This document shows positions 1-15,400 of a DNA stretch of 64,000 nt, one piece after another. How positions within the stretch are numbered: the stretch's first letter is position 1; every line of letters starts with the position of its first letter. A program made the translations under genes and the position numbers. The stretch covers positions 51,930,079 to 51,994,078 of the forward strand of contig CM049309.1 in the NCBI GenBank assembly GCA_026874595.1, in the 5' to 3' direction. This DNA comes from Sipunculus nudus (taxonomy: Eukaryota > Annelida > Sipuncula > Golfingiida > Sipunculidae). Under the pieces are notes generated by a model. It worked only from the letters and a program-made list of their open reading frames with translations. It did not search any database and was not told the origin of the DNA.

Positions 1-100
1 TTTCAGGGTCCAGAAATCAAAGTTGAAGGTCACAGGAGCCACATCTTTAAAAGATTGTGGATGCACTGTAAATCAAACTTATCATCCCAGACATTTGATT
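1..100 (+). repeat. Fragment of the 289-bp repeat family
   Basis: GAAGGTCACAGGAGCCA and AAAGATTGTGGATGCA match the units at 8.0-9.2 kb. The remaining bases up to 341 show nothing recognisable. Confidence 0.6.
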
Positions 101-341
101 AATATAAGAATATCATACAAATAATTGCAGAATCAAATTCAGCTGAGCGTTGTGACCCACAGGTCCATTGTCCAGACTTGGCTGCTGGCAAAACTACTGA
201 ATGGCCAGGCATTGAACCCATATTCCAGTGATATGTGGTTTCACTTTGTATTATTTTAACAGGCCAGAATAATCCAAAATAATGCACCTAACTATTACAG
301 TATACAATTTGTCATATTCTACATGGTGTTTATACCTTCAG

Positions 342-464
342 GCACAATTGTACCAGGCACCAATGGTATGGGATTCAAAAGAACTGCAGGAGCTTTTCCT
401 CTACATGCAGAACAACCAGCCAAAAAGAAACAGAAGCGCAAATCACCTCTTGAGGTCAGAGAAG
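342..464 (+). CDS. POGZ-like exon a (first visible coding exon)
   Basis: Follows a TATACCTTCAG acceptor and ends at GAAG|GTAAAT. It opens with two bases of a split codon, so at least one coding exon lies upstream. It encodes a short segment ending in a basic stretch (AEQPAKKKQKRKSPLEVRE), a plausible nuclear localisation signal. Confidence 0.7.
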
Positions 465-3400
465 GTAAATCCAGATTACTGGTTGCTTTGGCTGATAGTC
501 TGCCCATCATAGGCTAGCAGGGGTTATAATAACACCTTTTTGCCCATCTTAGACAAGCAAGAAAGTGCACAGAACGGCATTTTGCATTTTGTACAAATTG
601 ATTTGAAAGGTGAACATCTAGATGTTTTCCACATTAGTGGCTTATAAGTAGTTACAAACATGACATGAAGACGAAATTTTTTACAAGTGGTGTATCAATG
701 ACTCCCTATATTTCCCATATTTTCCTTTAAAAATGGTCTATAATTTCTTATAATTTCCAGCATTTTGGCCCTAATCTTCTATATTTTGCTGGTTTTTCAC
801 TGCACAGTTGTGTTTCTGATGTAACTGTGGTACTATCAGATTCATTCAGTTCTTTTTCGTACAAGTGTGCGTGTAGGATGGCATGTAAGGTGGCAGAATC
901 AGTTTTCACTGAGCGAAGCGTGACTTTAAGTTAGATACAATAGTAGTATGTATCTCTAGCAAAAAGGCAATTTTTTTCTGTGGAAAGGCAAACCTGTATT
1001 AATGCCTTTCCATTGGATTCAAAGTATTGCGATCTATTTATATCCTTTTGATCGTCTCTCTGGCTATTTTTTTTCTGCTTAAGTCTTTCTTCTCTTTATT
1101 GATTCCTAGCTTTCTTTATAGTACAAAAGATGTCACATCTCACAATGCTTCTATATGTGAAATTGATTGTTGAATAGGAAACAACATACATGTCAACATA
1201 GGCCAGTAAACAGTCTTTATAATCTAAATCCTGTAACTTAATCTCCATGTTTTAAATATTTTCTTATATGTTTATCAGCTAATACAATTGCTGCTTTTAA
1301 CAGATATTTAGTGTCAGGTTCTCCCATGTAAGGACACCTATCAAAGATCATATTTAGTCTTATACAGGCTGATTAATTAAAAAAAAAAGTTCCAACATAA
1401 GCTGTAGAATAAACTTAATTTGATCTTGGTTTATATTTGCTCATTATTTCTATTGCTCTGTAGATGACGCCACTAACTGGGTACCCCTTGAAGAGTTTTA
1501 TTACGGCAAGAAGGCTGGGGACCCCTCATACAGGGAAGAAAAAGGACAATTCAGGTTCAAGGTGAGTCAGGATGAAGCTCACACAGGCTCGTTAAGGCAC
1601 TGGACAGGTTGAAAAAAACCTGCATCACAGATATCACATGGTGCTATTTCCTGTGATTAGCTGCAATTTTCCTGTGATGCCAAAGAAGATGTTTAGAAAT
1701 GGTAGAGCGTAAGAGTACCAAAAACAAGTTTCTCTTATTGTATGTCATAGAAAATGTGGTTTAGGATATTGCAGGAAATTGTAATTAAATTGTAAGATTT
1801 TGGTAATGTGAATTATTAAAATGGCTTTAAAGTGTGGACAGGTCATAGTTTGTCAAAGGGAATCATAGACAATGGAATCATATCACAGCATATAGTTTAG
1901 TGTTCACAGAAAAAAGGTGGGCAGTCACACAGAGTGACAGTCATAACTATTGTGAACAAACACCCTACAACAGACAGAAAGTCAGGTTTTACTTGTTTTC
2001 ATGCTTCTTGGAAATATATTTATGAATCGGTTTGTAGCTGCTGAATGTAGCAAGGTTTAAGATGCACTTGCAAAAATGTTTGTCATGAACAAATAGACTA
2101 CATTGTTATTGATGCAGATAGCCTACATTTATATTGATAATGTTCATATAGAAATGATCAAACCTCCAACTTTTTACATTGTGTTTGTATTTTTTGCAGT
2201 GCTGGTACTGTCATCGTATGTTGTATAACAACCTGAAGATCATGGCACACATGCAAGGTCACATTGACAGTGAGAAGCAGCAAAACTTGGATTTGATGGA
2301 CCTAACACAGTGCAAGCAGTGTTATCGACAGTTTGACACACCATTTGAAATGCAGTGTCATATGGAAAAGGTTGGTATTACTGTTGATTATGATTTGAAT
2401 GGTTATGTATGTTACAATGTTGGTCATACAGCTAAATTAAATTACCCCCATTATCTGTAAAAAGGTAGAAAGTTTTGATCTCCCTGAGAGTTTAAATGAG
2501 ATTTAAATTTTTTTTATTGAATCAAAATTTTAAGTCTCAGTTTTAGCGAACCTATAAGCTTATGCAATGGTGCGGCGTCAGTGCGTCGTCTGTATGTTAA
2601 CCATAGCTATCTTAAATATGTCAGGAGCTAGCATCACCAATTTTTTGCAAATAATCAGTCATCTGAAAAACTCTGTCGGATTTTGTTTATTTTTTTCTAA
2701 CTGCATTTTCCTTAGATTTTATAGGGAAAAAGCTAAAAAAAGCTTCAAAAATCATTTTCTCTGAAACTGTCCAGCCAAATTGTCCAATATTTTACAGAAA
2801 TGATCCATGGAACAATCTTTCTCAAGTTTGTTTGAATGGTTCCATTTCGGAGGTCATTGGCCGAGTTACAGGAGGTTGAACATGTTCTTGAAAAGTAATG
2901 GTCCAGCATTGAAGCATTGTACCTGGTGTAATCCATTTGCACAGGTTGTACTAGGCCTGTAGGCCTTGTTTATACATGAAAGAAACATGGTAGAGAAAAA
3001 TTAGAAAAACAGTTTTCAGATAGTATTATGCATTCAATAAAAGTTATTACCTGTCTGGTTGCTTAAAATTGTGTACCATTTAAAAATTTAAAATTTTCAT
3101 TTGAAAATTAATGTCAATTTCTTAAATACATATACCATAAAAAATAGCTCTGTTGCAGGGTTAAAATGATATATACTTTATGTGGTCTAATATGCATCTG
3201 AAACAGCTTTCTAATTTATTTAAAATTTAGGGGTTTATCCAGGGATGCTACGTTAGGAGTATATATTCCACTACTGCCTTATTTTGGATTAGAATAAAAT
3301 GTCTCACATCATCCTTTCCATCCATGCAGGTTCACCAAAACACCGACAATGTCTTGGTGTGTCGTATCTGTGAGAAAGAGCATGATAACGACAGCATCTT

Positions 3401-6400
3401 ACGACAACACATGCGCCAGAGTCACAATGCCTGCGAGATGCCTTATGTGTGTATGTTGTGTAACTTCAGGTCTTCCATATACACTGATGTGGTGGATCAC
3501 TTTAAAAAGGTCAGCTCTTGGTAATATGAAGTCTAATGTATGTTTTCAAACAGTTGAAGGCAGGTTGGACCATAGGGATCCCACTTTAGCAAATGATATA
3601 AGACATTATGGTTTAAATTAAGCTTTTCAGAGATAAACTTAACCTTATTTCTTGATTCAAACGCTAAAACCTAGCTACAACTGAAAATAACCAAAGGGAT
3701 TTGTATATTTGACTTAACATTGTTTATCAAATTTTTTTATTCATGCTCAGTAATGTTCCTAAATGTGTATGATAAAATAATTGACTGGGACAAAAAGGAG
3801 GCTCAGACTTGTTATTTAAAAAAAAATTATCGAGTATTAAAACCATGTTAGCATTAATATGTATTGTTTAGTGTAGTTATTTTTGCATTTTCATGGTTTG
3901 TCCTTTCTGTCATCTCATTAGGGATATGTATGATCTGTATAATATGGCAACTGATATCATATAGGCCGTAGATTGCCTTGGATTGACCCCTTTTCAGGGT
4001 TGAGTCTACCTGTAAGATTTCTAAATTTGAAGCATGTTGGTCATATTCCATGTTTTTATATGCCCGCCATATGCAGAAGGTTTTATGGTATACCCATAGT
4101 CTGTCTGTCCATTTGTCCATCTGTTAACTTTTAGTGTAGCCGCGATAAATTACCAATGCTTTGATGGATTTTCACAAAATTCACCATAACTACTTACCAA
4201 CAGATTATGCTGAGTTCGATTATGGGCAACATCCATGCATATTTAACAAGTTCACGGGTCACTAGGCTACCTTGTATTGTGGCGCAAATATTGGTAAAAC
4301 TCATCAGAAATGTTAATCAATAAAATATCTCGCCTAAGTTCAATTTCCAGCAAAATGCATGCATATTTAATGAGGTCAGAGGTCACAGCACTTTGGAGGC
4401 ACCTTGGTGACTTACCAAAAATCCTATGGATTTTCATTAAACTTATTATACATATTAACCAATATTATACATATTAACCAATATTTCTCACCTGAATTAC
4501 CTCCTAATCAAAATTCACACATTTATAATGAGGTCATCTTGTTCCTTGTTATTTCAGCGGCACGACAGTTCTCAGAATGTGATGTGCTTGTACTGTCTCA
4601 AGGTCTTCAAAATCAACTTTTCAAAGGCGAATGGTTGGGGACTGACACAAAATTATTATCAGCATTTACAGGTTGGTAGCATGATCCTGCAATAGGAATG
4701 GTCTGCATAAGTTTTCACACTTTTCAGTGCTCAGTTATTGAGAATAAGGTTTGAGTACATTGAGTAATATATTGAAAATTATTTATTTTTCCTTAACATG
4801 AATAATAATCATCACACTCAAGTATCTAACAGAAAAATTTGTTTGTTGTCTTGCATGTTGTTATGTATTATTATTCAGCCATTAAGTTACGATGCCACAC
4901 TCATATGAACATGTAACTATTTCCAGAGGCATCAAGTCAAGCATGCAGGGAAGAGGTGTCCTTGCTGCAAACTGACATTCCTGAACAAACAAGACTTGAA
5001 GCTGCATCGCCAGAATCACCATCAGCCCAACCATAAGGGGATTCTGGGTAATACCAAACATCTTATCAGTTATGAAATTTCCCCTATTGTGAATCTCCAT
5101 GAAGATTTTTGTTTTCCTAGATTTTATTAAATTATTATAGGTGGAGTATCTACATATATCAAACATATATATAGATAAACTAATTTGTATTTTACTACAA
5201 GTTCATAGATATTCAATACACATTTGTGAAACTTTCTTTCTCTTCTTTGTTTTATGGGTTTTCATTATTTAATTTGTATTTACTTGATAACCTCAAATCG
5301 TTAAATAATTCGTGAATTATAATGTATGTGTCTACTGATACTTCAACAATTCTTGTAAATATTAAATCTCGTATTTACTAGAAATCAGTTGAAAATCAAA
5401 ATTCTATATGAAGTCTTTTGTGTAAAAGGTGGATTGTGTTTTGTCAGTCCTGTTTAGTTTTAGTCTGTTTGTTGACTGTGAAAACTATCATTACCACTTA
5501 AATTCTTCAACAATTAAACTATTGTACTTATCATAATTATAAATTGACCAGAAATTTTATTATTAATCATAATTATAAATTGATCAGAAATTTATTATGT
5601 GTTTTGATTATTTAACAAGATAATTATTAATTATTTAATGTAGGGTCAGCAGCCACAGGTAATGTACCCTCAGAACAAGGAGCAGAACAGGTCATGATAA
5701 GACTCACTGACAACGCACCAAAATCCTTGAACGCCCCAACCACTGCCAAGATCAAGGAGTTCCGTGGGCTACAGATGCCAGGTTACGCCAAAAGTCTCTC
5801 ATGTCATGAGTGCAAGAAACCTATGGGGCAGCTGGAACATTATAAGTAAGATACATTAAACACTACAGTCAAAGAATGTTTGTGGCCACTTTACATTTGC
5901 AAATTTCATTACACTATAGGACATTATCTAAAAGCATATTGTAAAGGGAATTTCATAAACATCAGATACAGTTTTTGTTGTGTATAATTTGCTGTAATGA
6001 TTTTGGTTTGCAAAATTTGCTATTTGAAGAAATATTGTTAATATTGGTAGGTGTAACAGGACTCTTCACAGCAACTAAAGAATTGATATATAACTAATGA
6101 ATTCTGACTCTCCGACACATGTTAGACTGGCCATTGAAAAAGCATAACATTTTATGAGACATACATATATAGCCATACATGGATTTCATTTTATGAACTT
6201 GCAGAGCTAGTACTTATATTCAAGAAATGTTAGAATGTAATAGTGTCATATCAGTATTTCCTTCACTCAGTGATTATTGTGCTGCTTCAGACGTGATTGG
6301 ACTTCATGTTCTGTCATGCTCAGAATATTTGTATTCTTCATCTATTTCAAGGAGGTACATTGAGTGTTCTATGTGTCGCTATGCTACCATGTGCACCTTT

Positions 6401-9400
6401 GCCTATGCCAAACACATGTTGGGGTACCATACAGGCAGCTATAACCCCATGGTGTTAACCATACCCAAGGAAAAACCCCTTGTACAGCCCATGTTCTGTT
6501 GGTGTGGTTACTCTACATCATATGGAAACTGCATGGGTAAGTTATATATATCAGGTTAGATACTCATATTTCAGTTGAGACAAAACTGTGATTTATTTTT
6601 CATATTTAATTAGATTGATGCCTGTACTTTGTTCTGTATAATAAACTGTTTGGTACAGCAAAGAAAGTAAATATGTATTTGATGATAAAAATATTCTTTT
6701 GGTAAGTCACAAATAATGAAAATATAAATACAGTATTTATGTTGCTATAATTCTTGATATTTTTTAACAACAAATCTGCTTCAGTTTGTTACCATTTTCA
6801 GGAGTATACATGTGTCTCCAGTTCATGACCCTTGTAGAAGTTGCTAATTTAAATGCAGCATGTAGGATATTAAAGTTAATGGTTGATGATATGTAGGTTC
6901 ATTGAGAGACTGTCATATATTCCTGTTTGATGTGAGTAGACACTTAAATATATGGAACCTGTATATTTTTTCACTAAATCTTCCATTCCTGGTGATGTAA
7001 ATTTTAACTTGACAAACATCAGATGGTGCTCAGCTCACTCTTCCATGTTCTGGCCCTGGTGATATTTCATTAACATAATTATTGTTTTAAAATTTTTTTA
7101 GCTAATCATCTGGTCTCCTGCAGCAAGAGGACTTGTTACAGCAATAAGCCAGATCTCCGATATATTGAATATGATGAGGACCAGGAGGACTTCAATCCAT
7201 TTGAATCATTTCCTGATGGTAAGTTAAAACCTATGTTATATCTCTTATTCTTATATCCCAGCTCACACTCAGCTGATCAGTGGTTAACACACCCATTGTC
7301 AGATTCAGGGGATTAGTCTCTCTAACCTGTATCATCCCTGTAATTGTATCCCCAGACAAAGTCGGGATACTATGGTTTCATACCGCAGAAAAACCTTGTG
7401 AGCGGGATAACTCAAAAAATATTTCACTGATCTTTTTCAAACTTTACATTTGTAAAGATATAGGTAAGGGGACGAAGCCTATTTAAAATGGGGTCATGAC
7501 CTGTGCTAGGAGAGTGACCTTGACTTTGAATAGGTCCATTTTTGCTGAAAATAACACAAATTCTTAAATATCTCAAGTAAGCTTGCATGGACTGGTCTAA
7601 AAATCAAGGTGACCGAAGATCTTGGATAGCCTTGTGATATACTGGAAACTGGTGGCGCCACCTATTATCCTTTTCTTGTTTTTACGCCTTTTAATACCCC
7701 CATAATTGCCACTTGACAGTACTGTAAGCTTTATAAGTCAAAAACTAATGGACGGATTTCTTTCATATTATGCACATGTAGAGACATGGGTTATGGGATG
7801 AGGTCTATTTACATTTGGGTCATGACCTTTACCATGAGAGTGGCCTTGACCTTTAATGTGTCCATATTTGGTGAAAATCACACACCTCTTATGATATCTC
7901 CAGTGTTGATAGCCATATGGATTTCAAACGTGACTTATGTATGGCCCACCACTAAAGTAAAAACCCGATAGGTTCTAGGGTCATGAGGTCAAAGGTCAAG
8001 GTCACTGGACTTGCATCCTAAAAGATACTGGGGATGCATTTTAAGCCAAACTTTCATCCCGGGTCTTCCATCTTGAATATATAGCTCACTTGCCAATAGT
8101 GGATGACCCATATCAATTTTGGGGTCGCAAGGTCAAAGGTCAAGGCTACAGGAGCTATCTGTAAAAAAATTAGTTTCTGGATGATAATTCCTGCTTTTAT
8201 TGATGTATGGATTTCAAAGTTACTTATATATGTGCCATTGGAAAAGCAAGACCCAAATTGATTTTGGGGTGATGAGGTCAAAGGTCAAGGTCACAGAACA
8301 CATCTTTAAAAAGATTGTGGATGCATTTTCAGCCAAACATTTCATCTCAGACCTTTCATCTTGCACATATAGTTCATCTGCCAATTAAGGAAGACCCCTA
8401 TCAATTTTGAGGTCACAAGGTCAAAGGTGAAGGTCACAGGAGCCATCTGTCCAAAAATTAGTTTCTGGATGATAATTCCTGCTTTTATTGATGTATGGAT
8501 TTCAAACTTGTTTTGTATATGTCCCATTTGAAAAGCAAAACCCAAATTGATTTTGGGGTCATGAGGTCAAAGGTCAAGGTCACAGGACACATCTTTAAAA
8601 AGATCTGGATGCATTTTCAGCCAAACATTTCATCTCAGGTCTTTCATCTTGCACATATAGTTCATCTGCCAAGAGAGGAAGACCCCTATCAAATTTGAGG
8701 TCACAAGGTCAAAGGTGAAGGTCACAGGAGCCATCTGTCCAAAAATTAGTTTCTGGATGATAATTCCTGCTTTTATTGATGTATAGATTTCAAACTTGAC
8801 TTGTATATGTCCCATTGGAAAAGCAAGACCCGAATCGATTTTATGGTCATGAGGTCAAAGGTCAAGGTCACAGGACACATCTTTAAAAAGATTGTGGATG
8901 CATTTTCAGCCAAACATTTCTTCTCAGAGATTTCATCTTGCACATACAGTTCCCCTGCCAAAAGAGGATGATGCCTGTCAATTGTGAGGTCACAAGGTCA
9001 AAGGTGAAGGTCACAGGAGCCATCTGTCCAAAAATTAGTTCCTGAGATGATAATTCAAGCTTGAATTAATATATGAATTTCAAAACAGACTTATATATGG
9101 CCCATCAATAAATCTAGACCTCTGTTGATTTATACATAAAAGTGGATGATCAATATCAATTTTGGGGTCACAAGGTCAAAGGTCAAGGCCACAGGAGCCA
9201 TCTGTGATGTGCCAAGGTCAAGGTCACAGGACCAACATCTTCAAAAAGATTGTGGATTGATAGATGGAAGAAACAAAAATTGCTTGCCAAGTGTCAGTAT
9301 ATGCTGCTAAAAATTGGGGCCTTTTCTTAAAGGGGGGGGGGGGGGCGTAATAGGTGTGGGAATACTCTGGCACCTGCGGTGCCAAGAAATGTCTAGTTCT

Positions 9401-12400
9401 TCTGTCTACAACGGCTTTTGCATAAAAAATTGCTATCAGGTTCCCTAATACTATCGGAAAGAAATTGCCCCACTTTCTCAAGTAACATTAACGGTCTGAG
9501 GTATGTTACAGCGTGTAATATTTTTAAGTTTCAAGAATGATCAACCCATAATGTCCCTACTGCTTTCATGTATAACAAAATGTGAAATGTGTTTTGGGTT
9601 TTTGCCTGTATATTTTAGCAAGATAAGTGGTCAATGTGGTTCATATCACCCAGAATCTTCTATTACTGTGTGACCAATGTTGACACAAATATTGCAATAT
9701 ATGTGTTATTTATAAATATATTGTATTTGTATCAGAATCAGTGGAATACTTATAAAAGCATACTGTATATTGTTTATGTCCAGATTATTATGATGCAAAT
9801 TTTTAAGTCTTTTTTGCCAAGAAAACTATATAGTTCATAGAGGGAGAAAAAAATACCTTTTAAAACTAACCTCCCTACCTTGTATTAATTTCTTTAACTG
9901 TACCCTTTGCAGTAACCCCAAATGTCTTGGGTGAGTAACTTGTTCTTATTTTGCAGAACCTGACCTCCCTGAAAAACAAGAACCAGTGAAGGAAGAAAGA
10001 TCTCTGTTTGATGTGCTGGGCCTGGTGAAGCGCAGGGAACCAAACGCTGACTCAGGTGTGTTTGAATTAAGATGTAGATAGGGCTGAAAGCCATGTTACT
10101 GGTCACCAAGACTGGTGGGATTAGTTGCTAAACACTCGGGAGATATAGATACAGAAATATCAGAGATGAAATATGAAGTTGATAATTTGAAAAAATTCCA
10201 CTGGTTGTTATGAAATCAAATGAGACTTTGATAGAGGTTAAAGTAAGACATCCTTGTATGTTTAACTGTGAGGTGTAAGCAGCTAGAATGATATTTTACC
10301 AAACTTGATAATATATATGAAGAATTGAGGTTTGCATGAAAACTGCAAAGGAAACAATGGAATAGATACAAAAGTTTAAAAGGATGTAATGGATAGGAGA
10401 CAATGGTTATGAATTTGCTGCTTTCATCCACAGTTGTCCTAGTTTAAGACCAATTTTGGTTTTCTCCATGAATTTTCAATTAGTTGCCAGACTCTAAGCT
10501 GACATATGGATGATTATATGAGGTATTTGAACATGCTTATGTGTGAAGAATTATTGTAACATATTTTTTTTATTAATGTTAGCATTAAGACCCAATGCAC
10601 ATGAGACCAGTGGTCCTAAATCATAGATCAAGACATGGTTACAGGCCCTGTGTGTGTTGTCATTTGGGCCATGCATTGATTTTTGGCAGATTCACATTTT
10701 GTAGAAATTGCATTTAAATATAAAATTAAAAATCATTAGCATGATGGTCCTGAATCCATAAACCCCTATAGAACAAATTGGATGTGACCCAGTTAGGTTC
10801 ACAGTGTATACTATTTAGTCTCATGGTTTGTCACATCATGGAAATCATTTGATATATCCAGAGCTTTCAGACCATTCTGTGTGACTCTTACTAGAGTTCA
10901 AGCCTTCCTCAGTGTATGATTGTACAAACCACTAAGTGTACATGCAAAAATCGACTGAAATTCGAAGAAATTTTAATGATGAAATAGACAGTAAATGTCT
11001 TATAAGTTTATGAAATGTCTAAGGAAAATTGTGGTTGTTGATTTTCCTAGCTCTCCTTCACCCTTTAACACAGCTTACTTTGCACCAGAAAAACTAGACA
11101 TATTGCAGAACTGAGCTTCTTCAATTCTTAAAATCAAACAATGCATGACATAGTTGCTAGCATTGCATTTAAAACTGAATAAAGCAACCAACACAAAATA
11201 TAACCATATATATTTGTTCGGGTCCAAGGGAGAAAAAACATTTTAACTTACATATATTAGATTCTCTCTTTTGGGTCAAAGGTGATCACCTTCATGCCAT
11301 ATAATTTTTAATGTGTTTTGAGGGTACAGTCTTTGCAAGTACAAAGAATGCTGAGATGTTAGATAAACATATCAGCAATGTTATGTTAGGGTCAAATGAA
11401 CTGTAACTGATATTTTTTTAATATATTTTAAAATTTAAACATTATATAAATTTTGATTTCAAATTGGCACCCTGTATATTTACAGGAGAATCACTGGGCC
11501 TGACCAGTGAAGAGATTGTTGGGAGCATTCTGATGGATGTAGTAGACGTAGTGTGTCCACTACCCAGAGGTACCAGGGTTAATTACGCTCTCGCTGTGTC
11601 ACATGCTCACTGCTTTGTTTTCCCTAGATTATCCAGCTTGGTGTATTTTCTAGCTACTTCCTTCCCTGCATGCTAGTAGCACCTACAGACCACAATCACA
11701 GGTGTATGTGAACGTTTCAAAATGAAGAAGTTTGATTTTAGCACAAAATGTTATCAGGTGTTTTATTTATGGGTTAGGGGTTATCTGTTATGCATGCCTA
11801 TATGTGAAACTGAAAACTACTTTTTTATTCTTTTTTTTTAAAGTGATGTCATCATCACTGGCATGAGGCATTAAGCAAATATGCTGATGCATGAAAATTG
11901 TTACTTTAGCAGTTTTCACCCACAGGTCATGCTTTAAATGAGGCAGTTACTTGTAAAATTACCGCCTGGAAGGATAGGCAAGCACCTCATGTTCTTGTCA
12001 CATCTTGACTGTCTGATTTGTACATATACACACTTATTGATTTCATACGTCACCCATCAAAATGTGACATTGTCCATCTGCGCAAGTTTTCATAACAGTG
12101 CCGTAGAGGACTTTTTTGAAATTTCACACATATTAATCCTGGGTATTTGACACCCAGTCAGGGTGTTGTTATCACCACCTTAAATCCTTAAGATTTCATC
12201 CACACTTTTGACAATGTTCAGGCCTTTTTTTTGCATCCTACGTTGCTAAAGGTAAAATTAATTAAATGGATGGACAAAAATCATCATGCATGTATCTCAC
12301 TTCATGTATAACTTGTAAAAAAAACCTACTCATCAGAACTACTGAATACACTGATACAGATTGCTGAAATGATGATTTTATGTGCCTTTTAATTATATAC

Positions 12401-15400
12401 ATTTTTGGTCTTTTAACTTTTCAATTATTTTGCAAGTCAACTCTTAGGGGCTTGGCTTTATGCATGCGACTTTAGAACACTTCATGAGCTGAACAGCATA
12501 GTGATTTATGGGGGAATGAACTGTTTGAACAATTTGTATGACAAGAGTTTCAATTAAAGTGATTCAAAGATCCATGAATATGGGTAAGAGGAGAGTGGTT
12601 CCAGCATTGCACATTAAAGGCACCTCGTTCATTATTATTTTTAGGGACTTTAACCTTATGGTTATGGATTTTGGATGCAATGAGTTTCAGGTGTTGGGTT
12701 CTCCTCATCTTGCAGCTCATGCTAAAGAACAAAATACTGGGTATGGTCATAGCCAGCTCTCCTGGGTTCTCCTTCAGTAAGACTGGCCCAGTAGATGCAG
12801 TGGTTAAGACTTAATAATAACTCCCGGTGGCAGAGCCAGCAACTCTTGTTGTGGGGTAATGCTTAGAACAGGTACTGCCACCTCGCAGCAAATCATTTAC
12901 TGCTCTCAAACTTCTGTCACCTACTGGAAAGGTCCAGTGGTTGTGGGATGGTCAGCACCACATATCACAGCCTTGCTGAGCTATGGTCTTTTCCATTTAC
13001 ATCAGTAGTAATTGAGGTCTTTCCCAGAAGTTTACTCCAAACCATTGTGGTGCTTTCATGCATTGCCTTTTGCAAGCTTCCAGTTGGCTGCCAAGTAATA
13101 ATATCCCAGTTTATCGGGCTTATCATGATTAGTCCCTCCAACATGTTGAGTCTGATGGCCATTCAGTGAGAGTTTCACCAGTATAACCCTCTGACTGCAC
13201 ATCCCCCCTGTAACAAGTGGAAGGACATATTACAATTACTGTATATCAGCCCATCACCCTACAGTTGACCTGTTTATACAAAATGTAACAAAAAAGCCAG
13301 TCAGCATGGACCCTAGTGAGGAGTGTTCTCTCCTGGTCACCATCTTAGCAAACAAAATATATGTGTACCCACTGGCTGAAACAAACGCAATGATTCACAT
13401 GTTCGCGATGGCTGAGGGACCCAGACGCAGGGCATACAAATGAATTGCCTGTCATCTCAACAGAGATGCAGGGATATATTGTTACAAAGTTGTTGCGATA
13501 GTCAAAAGTGCATTTACATTTGGCCCATGGACCATAGTTTCAGTCCAGCAAGGGTATATCATAGGACATGAAGGTCAATATATTGACTACCAGATCCCAG
13601 GATTTCACTGGGAATGTTACCAAACATGTGGATCTGTTGATTGCCGATGGGACGCTGTTTGCGTTCTCATAGCAACAGCGACCTTAACATAAAGTGTGAC
13701 CTCCTAATGTGCAAATTAGAGGGAATCATTAGGTCCTCAAAGATATTTGTAATGTGCAAAAAGGGAATTATAATACCACTCTGTTCATTTCTCTGATTCA
13801 TCCATGCCAAATCAGTGCAATCCATTCATTGGGGATGTTGCCTTCTGACCTGATATAATCATCACATCATGAGTAATATTGTAATCTGTCATGGATTTAG
13901 GCACGTCGTCCTTACAAGCTCAACTGGTCAATTCTTATGGAGATCTCAGTTGGTGTATAGTAGGTGAAATACTTGATTTGCACCCAGTGCTGTTCCGGCC
14001 TTGAATGTCCCGCCAGATGAGCAGGACCAGTACTGTAATCAGGTCATATATAAGAACTTGCTCCAGCCCTCTAAAGTCTGCGTTAAATTACTAAAAAGAT
14101 TATAGTGTCTTTATATCAGTTAAAAATCCGATAATCTGAATTCTAAAAAAAAATGAGAGACTATAAAACATGGATGTTTGTGGTTTGTTTACATTATAGA
14201 TTATTTAGTCTTGTTTACATTATAAATGTATTTGTGTATTGACTAGTGAAGTATGTAGGGCCACTGTGACATTTAGTGAAATTTTGAATGTTTCTTAGGT
14301 TAAAATGTATGAGTTTTTTTTGTTTTTGTAATTTATAGTAGGAGTCCCACTTGTTGATTACAGATGTTGGTTTCATGTTGGTTCCTGGTATCCAATCATC
14401 CTGAATCAGATATGGGCATAGCATGCTGCGTGCAGGATATGACACTTTTCACCAGTGGTTTATCTGAATTTTTCAGAATAAATGGGACCAAAATTTCATT
14501 TCTCTCCAGGTGTAAAATACAGTCCAACCTATCTGAATGACCACCTGTGAAATGCGACCAGTAGATAACAGTACCTTTCGAAATTCTGTTGTATTATCTA
14601 CAGATAAAACCTGTGAAATACGACCACCTGGTTATTACGGAATATGGGCAGTTTTCCTGACCAAAGTGACATATTACTTATTAATTGACCTGCCTAATGC
14701 GGGCACTCTTTGTGATACTCACTGACCAGCGATGACTGGTCGGTTGATTGGCCATGCATGAAGTTGAGGTCACTTGCACCAATCTCTGTTTGTTTTACTG
14801 GTGTGCGTATGTACAGAGCACAGACTGGTGATTATTGGGACCCTGGGCCTACCCTGGGCCTGGAGCCCCAGGTGGGCAACGTGACTGGCTCACACGACCT
14901 ATTAATCCACAGGAATAGAGGTCCCCCAAAAGTTAATCTTTGATCTGTACCCCTTTGAACTGTCTTTGATCTATTCAGTGCATCATATGAAAGGCTTTAT
15001 TACAAAGAGTGGATAATCTATGATGTTCCTAACAAGCAAGTGATGTTAATAACCATTGATGTAAGCAAACAATTTTGAGTCGTTCATTTGAGCTCATTCA
15101 TCATGTCAGAAGAACCTCTATAAATATGAGTACGTAGAGTACCTTCTAATCAACTGTGTGCAAATTCATTTTATTTATCAACACATCAAATTACACATAT
15201 AAGTACATGTAAATTTTTGTGTAATTACAAAATACGTTACTCCAAGATCGTTCTTTTCTGCAAATATGTTTTTATTTATAGTCATAAAGATGTTCTTATA
15301 TGTATATTTCAATCATACATGTCATCTAGAATTGTGCAATACCTTAATGTTCAGAACCTGTCATTTACGACCACCTCTCAATTACGAACACTTGTGCCCA

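Noticed and set aside
8054..8961. Several related antisense small frames at 8-9 kb
   Set aside because: They are the same 289-bp repeat read in one frame; similarity comes from tandem duplication, not a gene family.
10855..10925. CTGAGGAAGGCTTGAACTCT / GTCTGAAAGCTC motif (reverse strand), recalling a hammerhead-like or retroelement tail
   Set aside because: The CTGANGA core is altered (CTGAGGA) and conserved stems cannot be drawn; too weak to annotate.
12785..12860. tRNA-like SINE head (GATGCAGTGGTTAAGAC resembling box A)
   Set aside because: No acceptable box B (GGTTCGANTCC) at the right spacing and no second copy seen in the window.
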